The notes: generated by a model from the sequence alone, not told the origin. Shown: positions 1 to 5,537, numbered from the stretch's first letter. The stretch is DNA of 5,537 bases from Thermodesulfovibrio sp. (GCA_026415995.1 JAOAGB010000107.1:1-5537), one strand, 5' to 3'. Made by a program: numbers and translations.

Positions 1-365
1 GGAGGTGGTTCGACAATGCTTGCAGAGATGCGTAAAACTTCTGATACTGTATCTACTATCAATCCTATGGTAACACCTTGTATGTCCATTATCATTATCT
101 TCTGCTTCATTCTGTCTTCTTCTTCAGGAAGTCCAAACATCTTTCTTAGGCTAACCACAGGGATGACCTTGCCACGAAGATTAATAACTCCTTCCACGTA
201 GTATGGTGCATTAGGCACTCTTGTTATCTCTTTCATCCTGTTTATTTCTTGCACCTTCAGTATATCAACAGCATACTCTTCTGCCCCAAGAGTAAATGTA
301 ACTAATTGAAGAATCTGGCTTTTCTCCGCTATTTTTTGTTCCTTTGCAACGAGTGCTGTTTCCAT
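1..365 (-). CDS. cheW: CheW-like chemotaxis coupling protein, C-terminus cut off by the window edge
   Basis: CheW is a cytoplasmic SH3-like adaptor that links chemoreceptors to the histidine kinase CheA. My reverse-strand translation gives 121 codons without a stop. It shows the family pattern: a beta-rich start (QLVTFTLGAEEYAVDI, about residues 20-35), the hallmark GVINLRGKVIPVVSLRKMFGL (residues 59-79, quoted in part, with conserved Arg64), and a second core segment, GLIVDTVSEVLRI (residues 101-113). CheW is usually 140-170 residues, so about 20-50 are missing. I chose the ATG at 365 because a G-rich ribosome binding site lies 6 nt upstream. An in-frame ATG at 371 directly abuts that site and is less likely. 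The gene lies downstream of ubiB on the same strand but has its own promoter candidate. No CheA, receptor or flagellar gene is visible, so it could serve chemotaxis or a related pathway such as type IV pilus control. Confidence 0.93.
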   Translation of the reverse strand, partial: METALVAKEQKIAEKSQILQLVTFTLGAEEYAVDILKVQEINRMKEITRVPNAPYYVEGVINLRGKVIPVVSLRKMFGLPEEEDRMKQKIMIMDIQGVTIGLIVDTVSEVLRISASIVEPP

Positions 366-371
366 TTTCAT

Positions 372-380
372 CCCCCCTTT
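372..380 (-). promoter_or_regulatory. cheW ribosome binding site
   Basis: On the minus strand the sequence AAAGGGGGG lies directly before ATGAAAATG. Its distance to the second ATG (365) is 6 nt and to the first ATG (371) is zero, which decides the start at 365. It is a purine-rich, strong Shine-Dalgarno site and contrasts with ubiB and trpB, which have none. Confidence 0.75.
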
Positions 381-390
381 CTTTTTTTTA

Positions 391-419
391 ATTATACATT
401 TTTTAAGAAATTTTTTGAA
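391..419 (-). promoter_or_regulatory. Candidate sigma-70-type promoter for cheW
   Basis: A perfect TATAAT (391-396, minus strand) is preceded at 17 bp by TTCAAA (414-419), which matches four of six bases of the -35 consensus. The expected transcription start near 384 would leave a leader of about 19 nt that contains the ribosome binding site. The region is very AT-rich, so the -35 call is weak; the -10 and its geometry relative to the ribosome binding site are the main support. The rest of the 86-bp gap (366-451) shows no gene and no intrinsic terminator for ubiB. Confidence 0.5.
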
Positions 420-451
420 TTTTGACCTATTTACTTATAGTTTATAATAGC

Positions 452-2149
452 TTATAACTTTCCAGACCGAATTATTGAGATAATAAGCCATATTCCGAAA
501 AATAAAGCAACTATTCCTGTTAAAAGTCCAAAGAGAGAAATTCCATAAAAAAGAGGTTTGACCTGACTGGCATGCATTATTGCTGAACTAAGGATCATGG
601 CACTCACAATAAGACTGAATGCTATTTTATTGCTTGCTCTATCAATATCTTTCAAAAATTCAGGCAAATTGACATGATACATTCTGACTGTTATTTGGTC
701 ATTAATTGCTTTTCTAACTAATCTTTTTATTTGTAATGGAATGTTTTCAAAGGCATCCCTAACTTCATTTATTAATTTTATTGTTTTCCCCAGATAAAAC
801 TCTGGCTTATATCTCGTAGCAATTATATTTTGAGCATAGGGCTTTATTAATTCAATAATTGATATCTGAGGACATAATTCCCTTGTCAAGCCCTCAAGCA
901 TTATTAGAACTTTATTAATTAACAATAATTCAGGTAAAAACCTAAGTCTATATTTTAATGCTGCCTTCATAACAGATTCAATTACCTCAGATATCTGAAT
1001 TTTTTCTATGGGCAAATTATAGATAGGATGAAGAATTTCCTCTATGTCTTCCCTAAGATTCTTTTCAAATTTTTCTATATCTACATCTTCAGGAATTATA
1101 CCAAGCTTTAAATATTCCTTAATTAATCGCTCTGTATCACGATTCATAATTGCAAGAGCCACATTTGCATATGCCTCCTTAAATTCCTCATCAATTTTAC
1201 CGACTATTCCAAAATCAATTAGCGAGACTCTGCCATCTTTAATAACTAAAATATTTCCTGGATGGGGATCGCCATGAAAAAAACCATGTTCAAAAATCTG
1301 TTTAAAATACATATCAATTACTGTTTTTAAAATTTCCTTAGGTTCAAAACCCATTTGTCTAAGTTCGGATATATTATCAATTCTTTTTCCTTTTATTTTT
1401 TCCATTATTAAAACTTTCTCTGTGATAAACTCACTGTAAATACTGGGGATGTATACCTTCTCATCATTTTTAAAATTTTCCCTAAAAACCATGGCATTTC
1501 TTGCTTCTCTACGAAAATCAAGCTCTCTTGTTATAGAGTTTGCAAATTCATTAACTATTGCTGTTGGCTCAAAAACCTTACTTTCTGGAATATGTTTTTC
1601 AATGAGACGTGCGAGCATTTGTAGAATATTAAGGTCAGACATAATTTGTTCTCTAATTCCCGGACGTCTAACCTTAACAATCACCTCTTTGTCATTATTC
1701 AAAATAGCTTCATGCACCTGGGCTATGGAAGCCGAACCAATTGGAATAGGATTGAAGCTCTTAAAAATTTTATCTGTAGACATCCTTAGTTCTTTCTCTA
1801 TAATTTCATAAACCTTTTTTATATCAAAAGGAGGCACATTGTCTTGTAATTTTTTAAATTCTTTTATATACAACTCACCCATAATATCAGGACGAGAGGC
1901 AAGAAGTTGTCCAAGTTTTATAAAAGTTGGTCCAAGCTCCTCAAAAGCCTTTCTCAGTCTTTCAGCAGTGGTAGGTATTTTAACAGAGGGCCATTTGCCA
2001 AAAAATTTCAGTCTTTTCCTTAAAGAAACAAATCTTCCAAGATGGAGCTGGTCAATAAACTGTCCAAACCCATGTTTTATAAAAACATTTATTATTTCTT
2101 GAAGTCTTCTCGCTGAAAGATATGTCTTTTTTATTCGAAAAATATCCAT
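452..2149 (-). CDS. ubiB: UbiB/ABC1/ADCK-family atypical protein-kinase-like ATPase, membrane anchored
   Basis: The 565-residue protein carries all family hallmarks in order: the KxGQ motif (KLGQ, 78-81), the Ala-rich loop replacing a kinase P-loop (GSASIAQVH, 138-146), the nucleotide-binding lysine (K159 in VKVRRP), the ELDF motif (209-212), the catalytic-loop HGDPHPGN (292-299) and the metal-binding DFG (312-314). Two C-terminal hydrophobic segments (about 508-527 and 534-560) match the usual membrane anchor. UbiB proteins are ATPases that support isoprenoid quinone synthesis, probably by helping to extract lipid intermediates from the membrane; the direct substrate is unsettled. Whether the quinone here is ubiquinone or menaquinone cannot be seen, and no other quinone gene is present. 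The length is normal and no key residue is missing. The first loop residue is Gly where Ala is common in eukaryotic members; the third, functionally studied Ala (A140) is kept. The N-terminus is standard for the family, so the start at 2149 is sound despite the lack of a Shine-Dalgarno site. Confidence 0.95.
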   Translation of the reverse strand: MDIFRIKKTYLSARRLQEIINVFIKHGFGQFIDQLHLGRFVSLRKRLKFFGKWPSVKIPTTAERLRKAFEELGPTFIKLGQLLASRPDIMGELYIKEFKKLQDNVPPFDIKKVYEIIEKELRMSTDKIFKSFNPIPIGSASIAQVHEAILNNDKEVIVKVRRPGIREQIMSDLNILQMLARLIEKHIPESKVFEPTAIVNEFANSITRELDFRREARNAMVFRENFKNDEKVYIPSIYSEFITEKVLIMEKIKGKRIDNISELRQMGFEPKEILKTVIDMYFKQIFEHGFFHGDPHPGNILVIKDGRVSLIDFGIVGKIDEEFKEAYANVALAIMNRDTERLIKEYLKLGIIPEDVDIEKFEKNLREDIEEILHPIYNLPIEKIQISEVIESVMKAALKYRLRFLPELLLINKVLIMLEGLTRELCPQISIIELIKPYAQNIIATRYKPEFYLGKTIKLINEVRDAFENIPLQIKRLVRKAINDQITVRMYHVNLPEFLKDIDRASNKIAFSLIVSAMILSSAIMHASQVKPLFYGISLFGLLTGIVALFFGIWLIISIIRSGKL

Positions 2150-2158
2150 TTATCAGAT

Positions 2159-2167
2159 ATTATAACA
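2159..2167 (-). promoter_or_regulatory. Extended -10 promoter of ubiB, predicting a very short leader
   Basis: Minus-strand TGTTATAAT is an exact TGnTATAAT extended -10. Only 9 nt separate it from the ATG at 2149, so the expected start of transcription is near 2151-2153 and the leader is about 2-4 nt. No convincing -35 hexamer is found at 16-18 bp, as is tolerated for extended -10 promoters. No Shine-Dalgarno sequence precedes the gene. Confidence 0.6.
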
Positions 2168-2267
2168 AAATGAAAAATCTTTGCCTGAAACAGATTTAAA
2201 AATAACTTTAGCCATATTATCTAAATGTTTTTTAATATCTATAAGCATAATTTTAAGTGCTTGCCTA

Positions 2268-2285
2268 ATTAAATAAAAATTTAAT
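2268..2285. repeat. Perfect 7-bp inverted repeat upstream of the trpB -10 (possible operator)
   Basis: ATTAAAT and ATTTAAT flank a 4-base AAAA spacer. If transcription starts at the trpB ATG, the repeat covers about -40 to -23, that is, the -35 region and spacer, where a bound protein would affect transcription. It is composed only of A and T in an AT-rich spacer, so chance occurrence is quite possible; the operator role is inference only. Confidence 0.3.
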
Positions 2286-2291
2286 CTCCTA

Positions 2292-2300
2292 TGCTATAAT
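2292..2300 (+). promoter_or_regulatory. Extended -10 promoter of trpB, predicting a leaderless mRNA
   Basis: TGCTATAAT is an exact TGnTATAAT. The ATG of trpB starts 8 bases after its last T, which places the expected transcription start at or one base before the A of the ATG. There is no Shine-Dalgarno sequence upstream and no good -35 at 16-18 bp. This promoter probably drives the whole trpB-trpA-accD-folC unit. A leaderless start leaves no room for a transcribed attenuator or T-box ahead of trpB. Confidence 0.65.
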
Positions 2301-2307
2301 ACTTTTC

Positions 2308-3510
2308 ATGGGTAGTAAAAGGGGATACTTTGGAGAGTATGGAGGACGCTTTGTCCCTGAAACCCTTATGCCAGCATTAGAAGAGCTTGAAAGAGCTTTT
2401 TTAAAAGCTAAAAATGACAGAAACTTCATTGCTGATTTTGAATCTCTCCTTAAAGACTATGTGGGAAGACCTACACCTCTTTATTTTGCAAAAAGATTTA
2501 CTGAGTATCTTGGTGGCGCAAAGATATATTTAAAAAGAGAAGACCTTGCACACACTGGAGCACATAAAATTAACAATGCACTTGGACAGGCGCTGCTTGC
2601 AAAAAAGTTAATGAAAAAAGAAAGAATAATAGCAGAGACAGGTGCTGGTCAACATGGAGTTGCCACTGCAACAGGTGCAGCCCTTACAGGACTTAAATGT
2701 GATATATACATGGGAACTGAGGATATTCGTAGACAGGCACTTAATGTTTTTAGAATGAATCTTTTGGGAGCTCGTGTTTTACCTGTTGACACGGGATCAA
2801 AAACATTAAAAGATGCCATAAATGAAGCTCTAAGAGACTGGACTACTAATGTAAGAACCACCCATTATGTTCTTGGAACAGTTTTCGGACCTCATCCATA
2901 TCCAATGCTTGTTAGATTTTTCCAAAGTATAATAGGTAGAGAAGCAAGACAACAAATATTTAAAAAAGAGGGTAGATTGCCATCCCTTCTGATAGCCTGT
3001 GTTGGCGGAGGAAGTAATTCAATTGGACTGTTTAGCGGCTTTCTTAAAGATAGAGAAGTTAAAATGATAGGTGTTGAAGCTGGTGGCAAGGGTATTGAAA
3101 GCGGACTACATGCAGCACGATTTGCTGGTGGCGCAAAGGGAATCTTTCAAGGATGCCTTAGCTATGTTCTGGAAAATGAGGACGGTAATATTTTACAAAC
3201 CCACTCTGTATCGGCAGGACTTGATTACGCCTCTGTAGGTCCTGAACATGCCTACTTAAAAGAAACAGGAAGGGTTCAATATACCTATGCTACCGATGAT
3301 GAAGCGCTTCAGGCATTTGAACTTTTAAGTAAATTTGAAGGAATTATTCCTGCTCTTGAATCAGCACATGCTATAGCTGAAGCAATAAAAATAGCACCTA
3401 AAATGTCAAAGGACTCAATTATAATTATAAACCTCTCAGGTAGAGGGGACAAGGATGTACAAGAAGTTGCAAGAATTAAAGCAGAGGATTCTTCGATTCG
3501 CTCAGAATAA
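2308..3510 (+). CDS. trpB: Tryptophan synthase beta chain
   Basis: TrpB is the pyridoxal-phosphate enzyme that condenses indole with L-serine to give tryptophan; it works in the cytoplasm as an alpha2-beta2 complex with TrpA. The 400-residue product opens with the family signature GYFGEYGGRFVPETL (6-20). It carries the PLP Schiff-base lysine K87 in HTGAHKINNALGQ, the catalytic glutamate E110 followed by TGAGQHG, the phosphate-binding loop GGGSN (233-237), the conserved GLDY segment with D306, and the C-terminal S377 in SGRGDKD that contacts the PLP pyridine nitrogen. It is the standard TrpB1 type rather than TrpB2. The start is fixed by the conserved N-terminus, although it has no Shine-Dalgarno site and is probably leaderless. 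The last eight residues (EDSSIRSE) and the stop are encoded by a dispersed repeat copy, so the tail is an add-on, not a family feature. Confidence 0.98.
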   Translation: MGSKRGYFGEYGGRFVPETLMPALEELERAFLKAKNDRNFIADFESLLKDYVGRPTPLYFAKRFTEYLGGAKIYLKREDLAHTGAHKINNALGQALLAKKLMKKERIIAETGAGQHGVATATGAALTGLKCDIYMGTEDIRRQALNVFRMNLLGARVLPVDTGSKTLKDAINEALRDWTTNVRTTHYVLGTVFGPHPYPMLVRFFQSIIGREARQQIFKKEGRLPSLLIACVGGGSNSIGLFSGFLKDREVKMIGVEAGGKGIESGLHAARFAGGAKGIFQGCLSYVLENEDGNILQTHSVSAGLDYASVGPEHAYLKETGRVQYTYATDDEALQAFELLSKFEGIIPALESAHAIAEAIKIAPKMSKDSIIIINLSGRGDKDVQEVARIKAEDSSIRSE

Positions 3511-3512
3511 CA
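3484..3512 (-). repeat. Dispersed intergenic repeat copy forming the 3' end of trpB
   Basis: Read on the minus strand, this segment is TGTTATTCTGAGCGAATCG followed by AAGAATCCTC. From memory, it closely resembles a repeat of the form TCATTCTGAGCGAAGCGAAG plus AATCTC that is scattered in many copies through a number of bacterial genomes; the copy here differs by two substitutions and one inserted base. Short arms ATTCT (3488-3492) and AGAAT (3504-3508) can pair. It supplies the last eight trpB codons and the TAA. A related partial sequence, TCAGAATTAC, follows at 3523-3532. Confidence 0.6.
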
Positions 3513-3543
3513 ATGGGAAATTTCAGAATTACTTTTTTTCACC

Positions 3544-3569
3544 CTGACCCTGAGCGTAATTGAAGAGGG
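3544..3569 (+). repeat. Second degenerate GAGCG-type repeat copy
   Basis: The segment CCCTGAGCGTAATTGAAGAG begins at 3548, is followed by GG, and resembles the CCCTGAGCG(A/T)AGTCGAAGGG form of the same repeat class. It is preceded by a partial duplication, so that CCCTGA occurs twice in tandem from 3542. The copy is in the opposite orientation to the first one, at the end of trpB. Its right half forms the left arm of a hairpin. Confidence 0.45.
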
Positions 3570-3586
3570 AGAGGCTCCTCTTCAAT
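3559..3586. repeat. Hairpin with perfect 10-bp stem in the trpB-trpA gap
   Basis: ATTGAAGAGG (3559-3568) and CCTCTTCAAT (3577-3586) are perfect inverted repeats around the 8-base loop GAGAGGCT. No run of U follows, so this does not look like an intrinsic terminator. In the mRNA it could stabilise trpB against 3'-to-5' decay or set the relative expression of trpB and trpA; that role is inference. Confidence 0.65.
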
Positions 3587-3618
3587 GAGGAGTAAATGCT
3601 TTGGTCTCTGAGACTTTA

Positions 3619-3637
3619 CACTGAGAAAAGCGAAGGG
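3619..3637 (+). repeat. Third degenerate GAGCG-type repeat copy
   Basis: CACTGAGAAAAGCGAAGGG matches 16 of 19 positions of the remembered form CCCTGAGCGAAGCGAAGGG. It lies in the same orientation as the second copy. Just upstream, GTCTCTGAGAC (3604-3614) is a small palindrome. Confidence 0.45.
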
Positions 3638-3704
3638 TTTTATCATAATTAAAGTAAAAAAAGTGCGGTTTTGGATAGGATTTGATATGAATACTTAGAG
3701 TGGT

Positions 3705-3708
3705 GGAG
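3705..3708 (+). promoter_or_regulatory. trpA ribosome binding site
   Basis: GGAG lies 6 nt before the ATG at 3715, which favours that start over the upstream in-frame GTG codons at 3700 and 3703. Starting at 3715 also gives a TrpA of typical length. Confidence 0.7.
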
Positions 3709-3714
3709 AAGATA

Positions 3715-4497
3715 ATGACTAAAAAAGGTTTTACAGTTAGAAAAAAATTTGAACAGATAAAAAATAAAGGAAGAAGAGCATTCATTCCATACATAATGGC
3801 AGGAGATCCAGATCTTGAGGAGACTGCTAAAAGACTAAAAATTCTTGAACAAGCAGGTGCTGATATTATAGAGCTTGGAGTGCCCTTTACAGACCCTCTT
3901 GCTGACGGTCCCACAATTCAGAGGGCAGCAGAAAGGGCTTTAAATTCGGGAACTACACTAAGAAAAATTCTTAATTTTCTTGCAGATTTCAAAGATAAAA
4001 TAAATGTGCCCATTGTTCTTATGACATATCTTAATCCTGTTTTCTGCTACGGGATTGAAAGATTTTTTAAGGATGCTCAAAAAGCTAATATTGGCGGGAT
4101 AATATTTCCAGATTTAACAGTCGAGGAATCTCAACCTTATAGATATTTCGCAAAAAAATATGGTGTTGATATAATTTTTCTTGTTGCACCAACTTCAACC
4201 CCTGAAAGAGTTAAAAAAATTATAAAAGCCTCAACAGGTTTTGTTTATTATGTTTCCATAACTGGAATTACAGGGTCTTCTCTTAAACTCGATAAAACTT
4301 TTGAAAACCATATAGACTTTGTTAAAAGTTTTGGTAAACCAGTTTGCATTGGCTTCGGAGTCAGTAATCCAGAGGAAGCAGGTTGTGTCTCAAAATATGC
4401 AGATGGAGTAATTGTAGGCAGCGCTATTGTTAAAGTATTCTATGAAACTCCAGATAAAGCTTTTGAATTTATTAAATCTTTGAGAGAGGCGATATAA
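3715..4497 (+). CDS. trpA: Tryptophan synthase alpha chain
   Basis: TrpA is a cytoplasmic TIM-barrel lyase that cleaves indole-3-glycerol phosphate to indole and glyceraldehyde-3-phosphate and channels indole to TrpB. The 260-residue product carries both catalytic acids in the usual context: E53 in ELGVPFTDP and D64 in PLADGPTIQ (equivalent to E49 and D60 of the Salmonella enzyme). It also has the TYLNP segment (104-108), FPDL (131-134), the flexible loop SITGITGSS (181-189) and the phosphate-binding end GFGVSNPE plus GVIVGSAIVK. The usual Arg in loop 6 (SRxGVTG) is Thr here (T183), a known family variation. A longer GTG start at 3700 is possible but less well supported. The 204-bp distance from trpB is unusual for subunits of one complex and is filled by repeats. 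The stop shares its last base with the accD start, which indicates translational coupling. Confidence 0.98.
   Translation: MTKKGFTVRKKFEQIKNKGRRAFIPYIMAGDPDLEETAKRLKILEQAGADIIELGVPFTDPLADGPTIQRAAERALNSGTTLRKILNFLADFKDKINVPIVLMTYLNPVFCYGIERFFKDAQKANIGGIIFPDLTVEESQPYRYFAKKYGVDIIFLVAPTSTPERVKKIIKASTGFVYYVSITGITGSSLKLDKTFENHIDFVKSFGKPVCIGFGVSNPEEAGCVSKYADGVIVGSAIVKVFYETPDKAFEFIKSLREAI
4484..4489 (+). promoter_or_regulatory. accD ribosome binding site inside trpA
   Basis: GAGAGG within the last trpA codons lies 7 nt before the accD ATG at 4497. With the TAATG stop-start junction it supports re-initiation by ribosomes that finish trpA. Confidence 0.65.
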
Positions 4498-5378
4498 TGG
4501 CGTGGTTTAAAAGAAAAGAACCCAAAATAGAAAAAAAAGTAAAAATTCCTGAAGGATTATGGGTAAAATGTGAAAACTGTAAAGAAATAATATATCGCAA
4601 AGAACTGGAAAATAATTTTAAAGTATGTCCTAAATGTAACTATCACTTCAGAATATCAGCAAAAGAAAGAATCTCTATAATGACAGACAGTGGCAGTTTC
4701 AAAGAGCTTGATCCAGAACTTAAAAGTCCTGATCCACTGGGTTTTAAAGATACTCTACCATACAAAGACAGACTTCTGGAGAACGAAAAAAAATCTGGCA
4801 TCAAAGAGGCTGCCATATATGGAGAAGCAAAAATAAATGGTAGAGAAGTTGTAATAGCTGTACTTGACTTCTCCTTTATGGGTGGAAGCATGGGAACTGT
4901 TGTTGGAGAAAAGATAACAAGAGCCGCAGAGAGAGCAATTGAGAGAAGATTGCCTCTCATAGTTGTTTCTTCATCTGGTGGAGCAAGAATGCAGGAAGGT
5001 ATGTTTTCTCTAATGCAGATGGCAAAAACTTCACAGGCAATTGGAAAATTAAAGAATGCTGGACTGTTATATATTTCTGTTTTGGCAGATCCAACCTTTG
5101 GAGGAGTCACAGCCTCCTTTGCCATGCTCGGTGACATAATAATTGCAGAGCCTAAAAGTCTCATCGGATTTGCAGGACCAAGGGTTATTCAAGAAACAAT
5201 CAAACAACAGCTACCAGAAGGTTTCCAAAGAGCAGAATTTTTACTTGAGCATGGAATGGTTGATATCGTTACAGAAAGAAAAGAGCTTAAAAATACTATA
5301 TCCAAAATTATAGATATATTAATGCCTCCACAAAAATCTGAAGAAACGCTTACAGAAGAAGTGAAAAATGTCAGATGA
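4497..5378 (+). CDS. accD: Acetyl-CoA carboxylase carboxyltransferase subunit beta
   Basis: AccD pairs with AccA to form the carboxyltransferase that moves CO2 from carboxybiotin to acetyl-CoA, making malonyl-CoA, the first committed step of fatty acid synthesis, in the cytoplasm. The 293-residue length is typical. The N-terminal zinc ribbon is complete, with C25, C28, C44 and C47 as CENC and CPKC. The crotonase-like carboxyltransferase core follows: FSFMGGSMGTVVGEKI (125-140), the oxyanion-hole region SSSGGARMQEG (158-168), and DPTFGGVTASFAMLGD (198-213) leading into GFAGPRVI (224-231). The basic, Lys-rich tail-less N-terminus (MAWFKRKEPK) is also usual. accA is not next to it. Linkage of accD with trpBA upstream and folC downstream is a recurrent bacterial arrangement. 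The gene overlaps trpA by one base and folC by four. Confidence 0.98.
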   Translation: MAWFKRKEPKIEKKVKIPEGLWVKCENCKEIIYRKELENNFKVCPKCNYHFRISAKERISIMTDSGSFKELDPELKSPDPLGFKDTLPYKDRLLENEKKSGIKEAAIYGEAKINGREVVIAVLDFSFMGGSMGTVVGEKITRAAERAIERRLPLIVVSSSGGARMQEGMFSLMQMAKTSQAIGKLKNAGLLYISVLADPTFGGVTASFAMLGDIIIAEPKSLIGFAGPRVIQETIKQQLPEGFQRAEFLLEHGMVDIVTERKELKNTISKIIDILMPPQKSEETLTEEVKNVR

Positions 5379-5537
5379 AGTATCAAGAACTAATAAATGA
5401 ACTTTACAGCAGAAGGACAAAAGGCATAAAATTAGGACTTGAAAGGATTTTTGCAGTCCTTGAAAAATTTCATAATCCCCAAAATAGTTTTCCCACTGTC
5501 CATATTGCAGGAACAAATGGAAAAGGTTCTGTATCAA
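5375..5537 (+). CDS. folC: Folylpolyglutamate/dihydrofolate synthase, N-terminal part only
   Basis: FolC adds glutamate residues to folates, and in many bacteria it also makes dihydrofolate from dihydropteroate; it is an ATP-dependent Mur-ligase-family enzyme. Only the first 54 codons are in the window. They show the typical start MKYQELINELYSRR, the conserved GIKLGLERI (17-25), a short NP-containing turn, and the P-loop HIAGTNGKGSVS (43-54, with GTNGKGS at 46-52). Full-length proteins have about 420-440 residues. The start at 5375 overlaps the accD stop as ATGA, which implies translational coupling; only a weak purine-rich stretch (GAAGAAGTG) lies upstream. Bifunctionality cannot be judged from this part. 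Confidence 0.95.
   Translation, partial: MKYQELINELYSRRTKGIKLGLERIFAVLEKFHNPQNSFPTVHIAGTNGKGSVS

Larger units (their letters stand above)
2150..2307. other. Divergent ubiB/trpB intergenic control region
   Basis: This 158-bp, very AT-rich spacer separates two divergently transcribed genes and has a promoter at each end. It contains a perfect 7-bp inverted repeat just upstream of the trpB -10, an AAATCT-N11-AGATTT inverted repeat (2175-2197) upstream of the ubiB -10, and two TTGCCT hexamers (2181 and 2261). No open reading frame, tRNA, riboswitch or trp leader peptide is apparent. Confidence 0.75.

Noticed and set aside
372..389. G6 and A8 homopolymer runs in the cheW leader as a phase-variation switch.
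   Set aside because: The runs are short, G6 serves as the ribosome binding site, and A8 is unremarkable in such an AT-rich genome.
422..448. Plus-strand TTGACC with TATAAT 15 bp downstream, pointing antisense into ubiB.
   Set aside because: The 15-bp spacer is short, the TATAAT lies in a very AT-rich spacer, and no plus-strand gene follows. It could make an antisense RNA, but nothing else supports it.
439..460. AT-rich imperfect inverted repeat around the ubiB stop codon as a terminator.
   Set aside because: The stem is almost wholly A and T, is imperfect, and has no following U-run in the minus-strand direction.
1044..2102. Plus-strand open frames inside ubiB, and minus-strand frames inside trpB, accD and trpA.
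   Set aside because: They are antisense shadows of strongly conserved genes, with Ser/Ile-rich compositions and no recognisable domains.
3700..3714. Upstream GTG starts for trpA at 3700 and 3703.
   Set aside because: They have no good ribosome binding site, and the GGAG used by the ATG at 3715 would lie inside the coding region. The extra MVEKI is not a family feature.
4493..4498. TATAAT at the trpA-accD junction as an internal promoter.
   Set aside because: It arises from the stop-start overlap (TATAATGG), lacks a TGn extension, and would place the transcription start inside accD.

Overview
The window reads as ordinary chromosomal housekeeping DNA from an AT-rich, probably anaerobic and possibly thermophilic bacterium. 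The trpB-trpA-accD-folC order, the Lys/Ile/Glu-rich proteins and the low GC fit a Nitrospirota organism such as Thermodesulfovibrio. That placement is a guess from style and gene order; no marker here proves it.

Left part (minus strand): a cheW gene runs off the left edge (1-365). It is preceded by an 86-bp gap that holds its own promoter and a strong ribosome binding site. Upstream of it in transcription lies a full-length ubiB/ABC1-family atypical kinase gene (452-2149). Centre (2150-2307): a 158-bp AT-rich divergent promoter region. On each side an extended -10 element (TGnTATAAT) sits so close to the start codon that both ubiB (minus) and trpB (plus) are predicted to give leaderless or nearly leaderless mRNAs. 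Neither start has a Shine-Dalgarno sequence, whereas cheW, trpA and accD do.

Right part (plus strand): trpB (2308-3510), a 204-bp gap, trpA (3715-4497), accD (4497-5378, sharing one base with the trpA stop) and the first 54 codons of folC (5375-5537, ATGA overlap). Together these encode both subunits of tryptophan synthase, the carboxyltransferase beta subunit of acetyl-CoA carboxylase, and folylpolyglutamate synthase. The last three genes are tightly packed and probably cotranscribed and translationally coupled.

The main oddity is the trpB-trpA gap. It holds three degenerate copies of a CTGAGCGAAGCGAAG-type dispersed repeat and a 10-bp-stem hairpin. The first repeat copy runs into trpB and supplies its last eight codons and its stop. 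I found no RNA genes, CRISPR arrays, insertion sequences, intrinsic terminators or unknown multi-gene systems.
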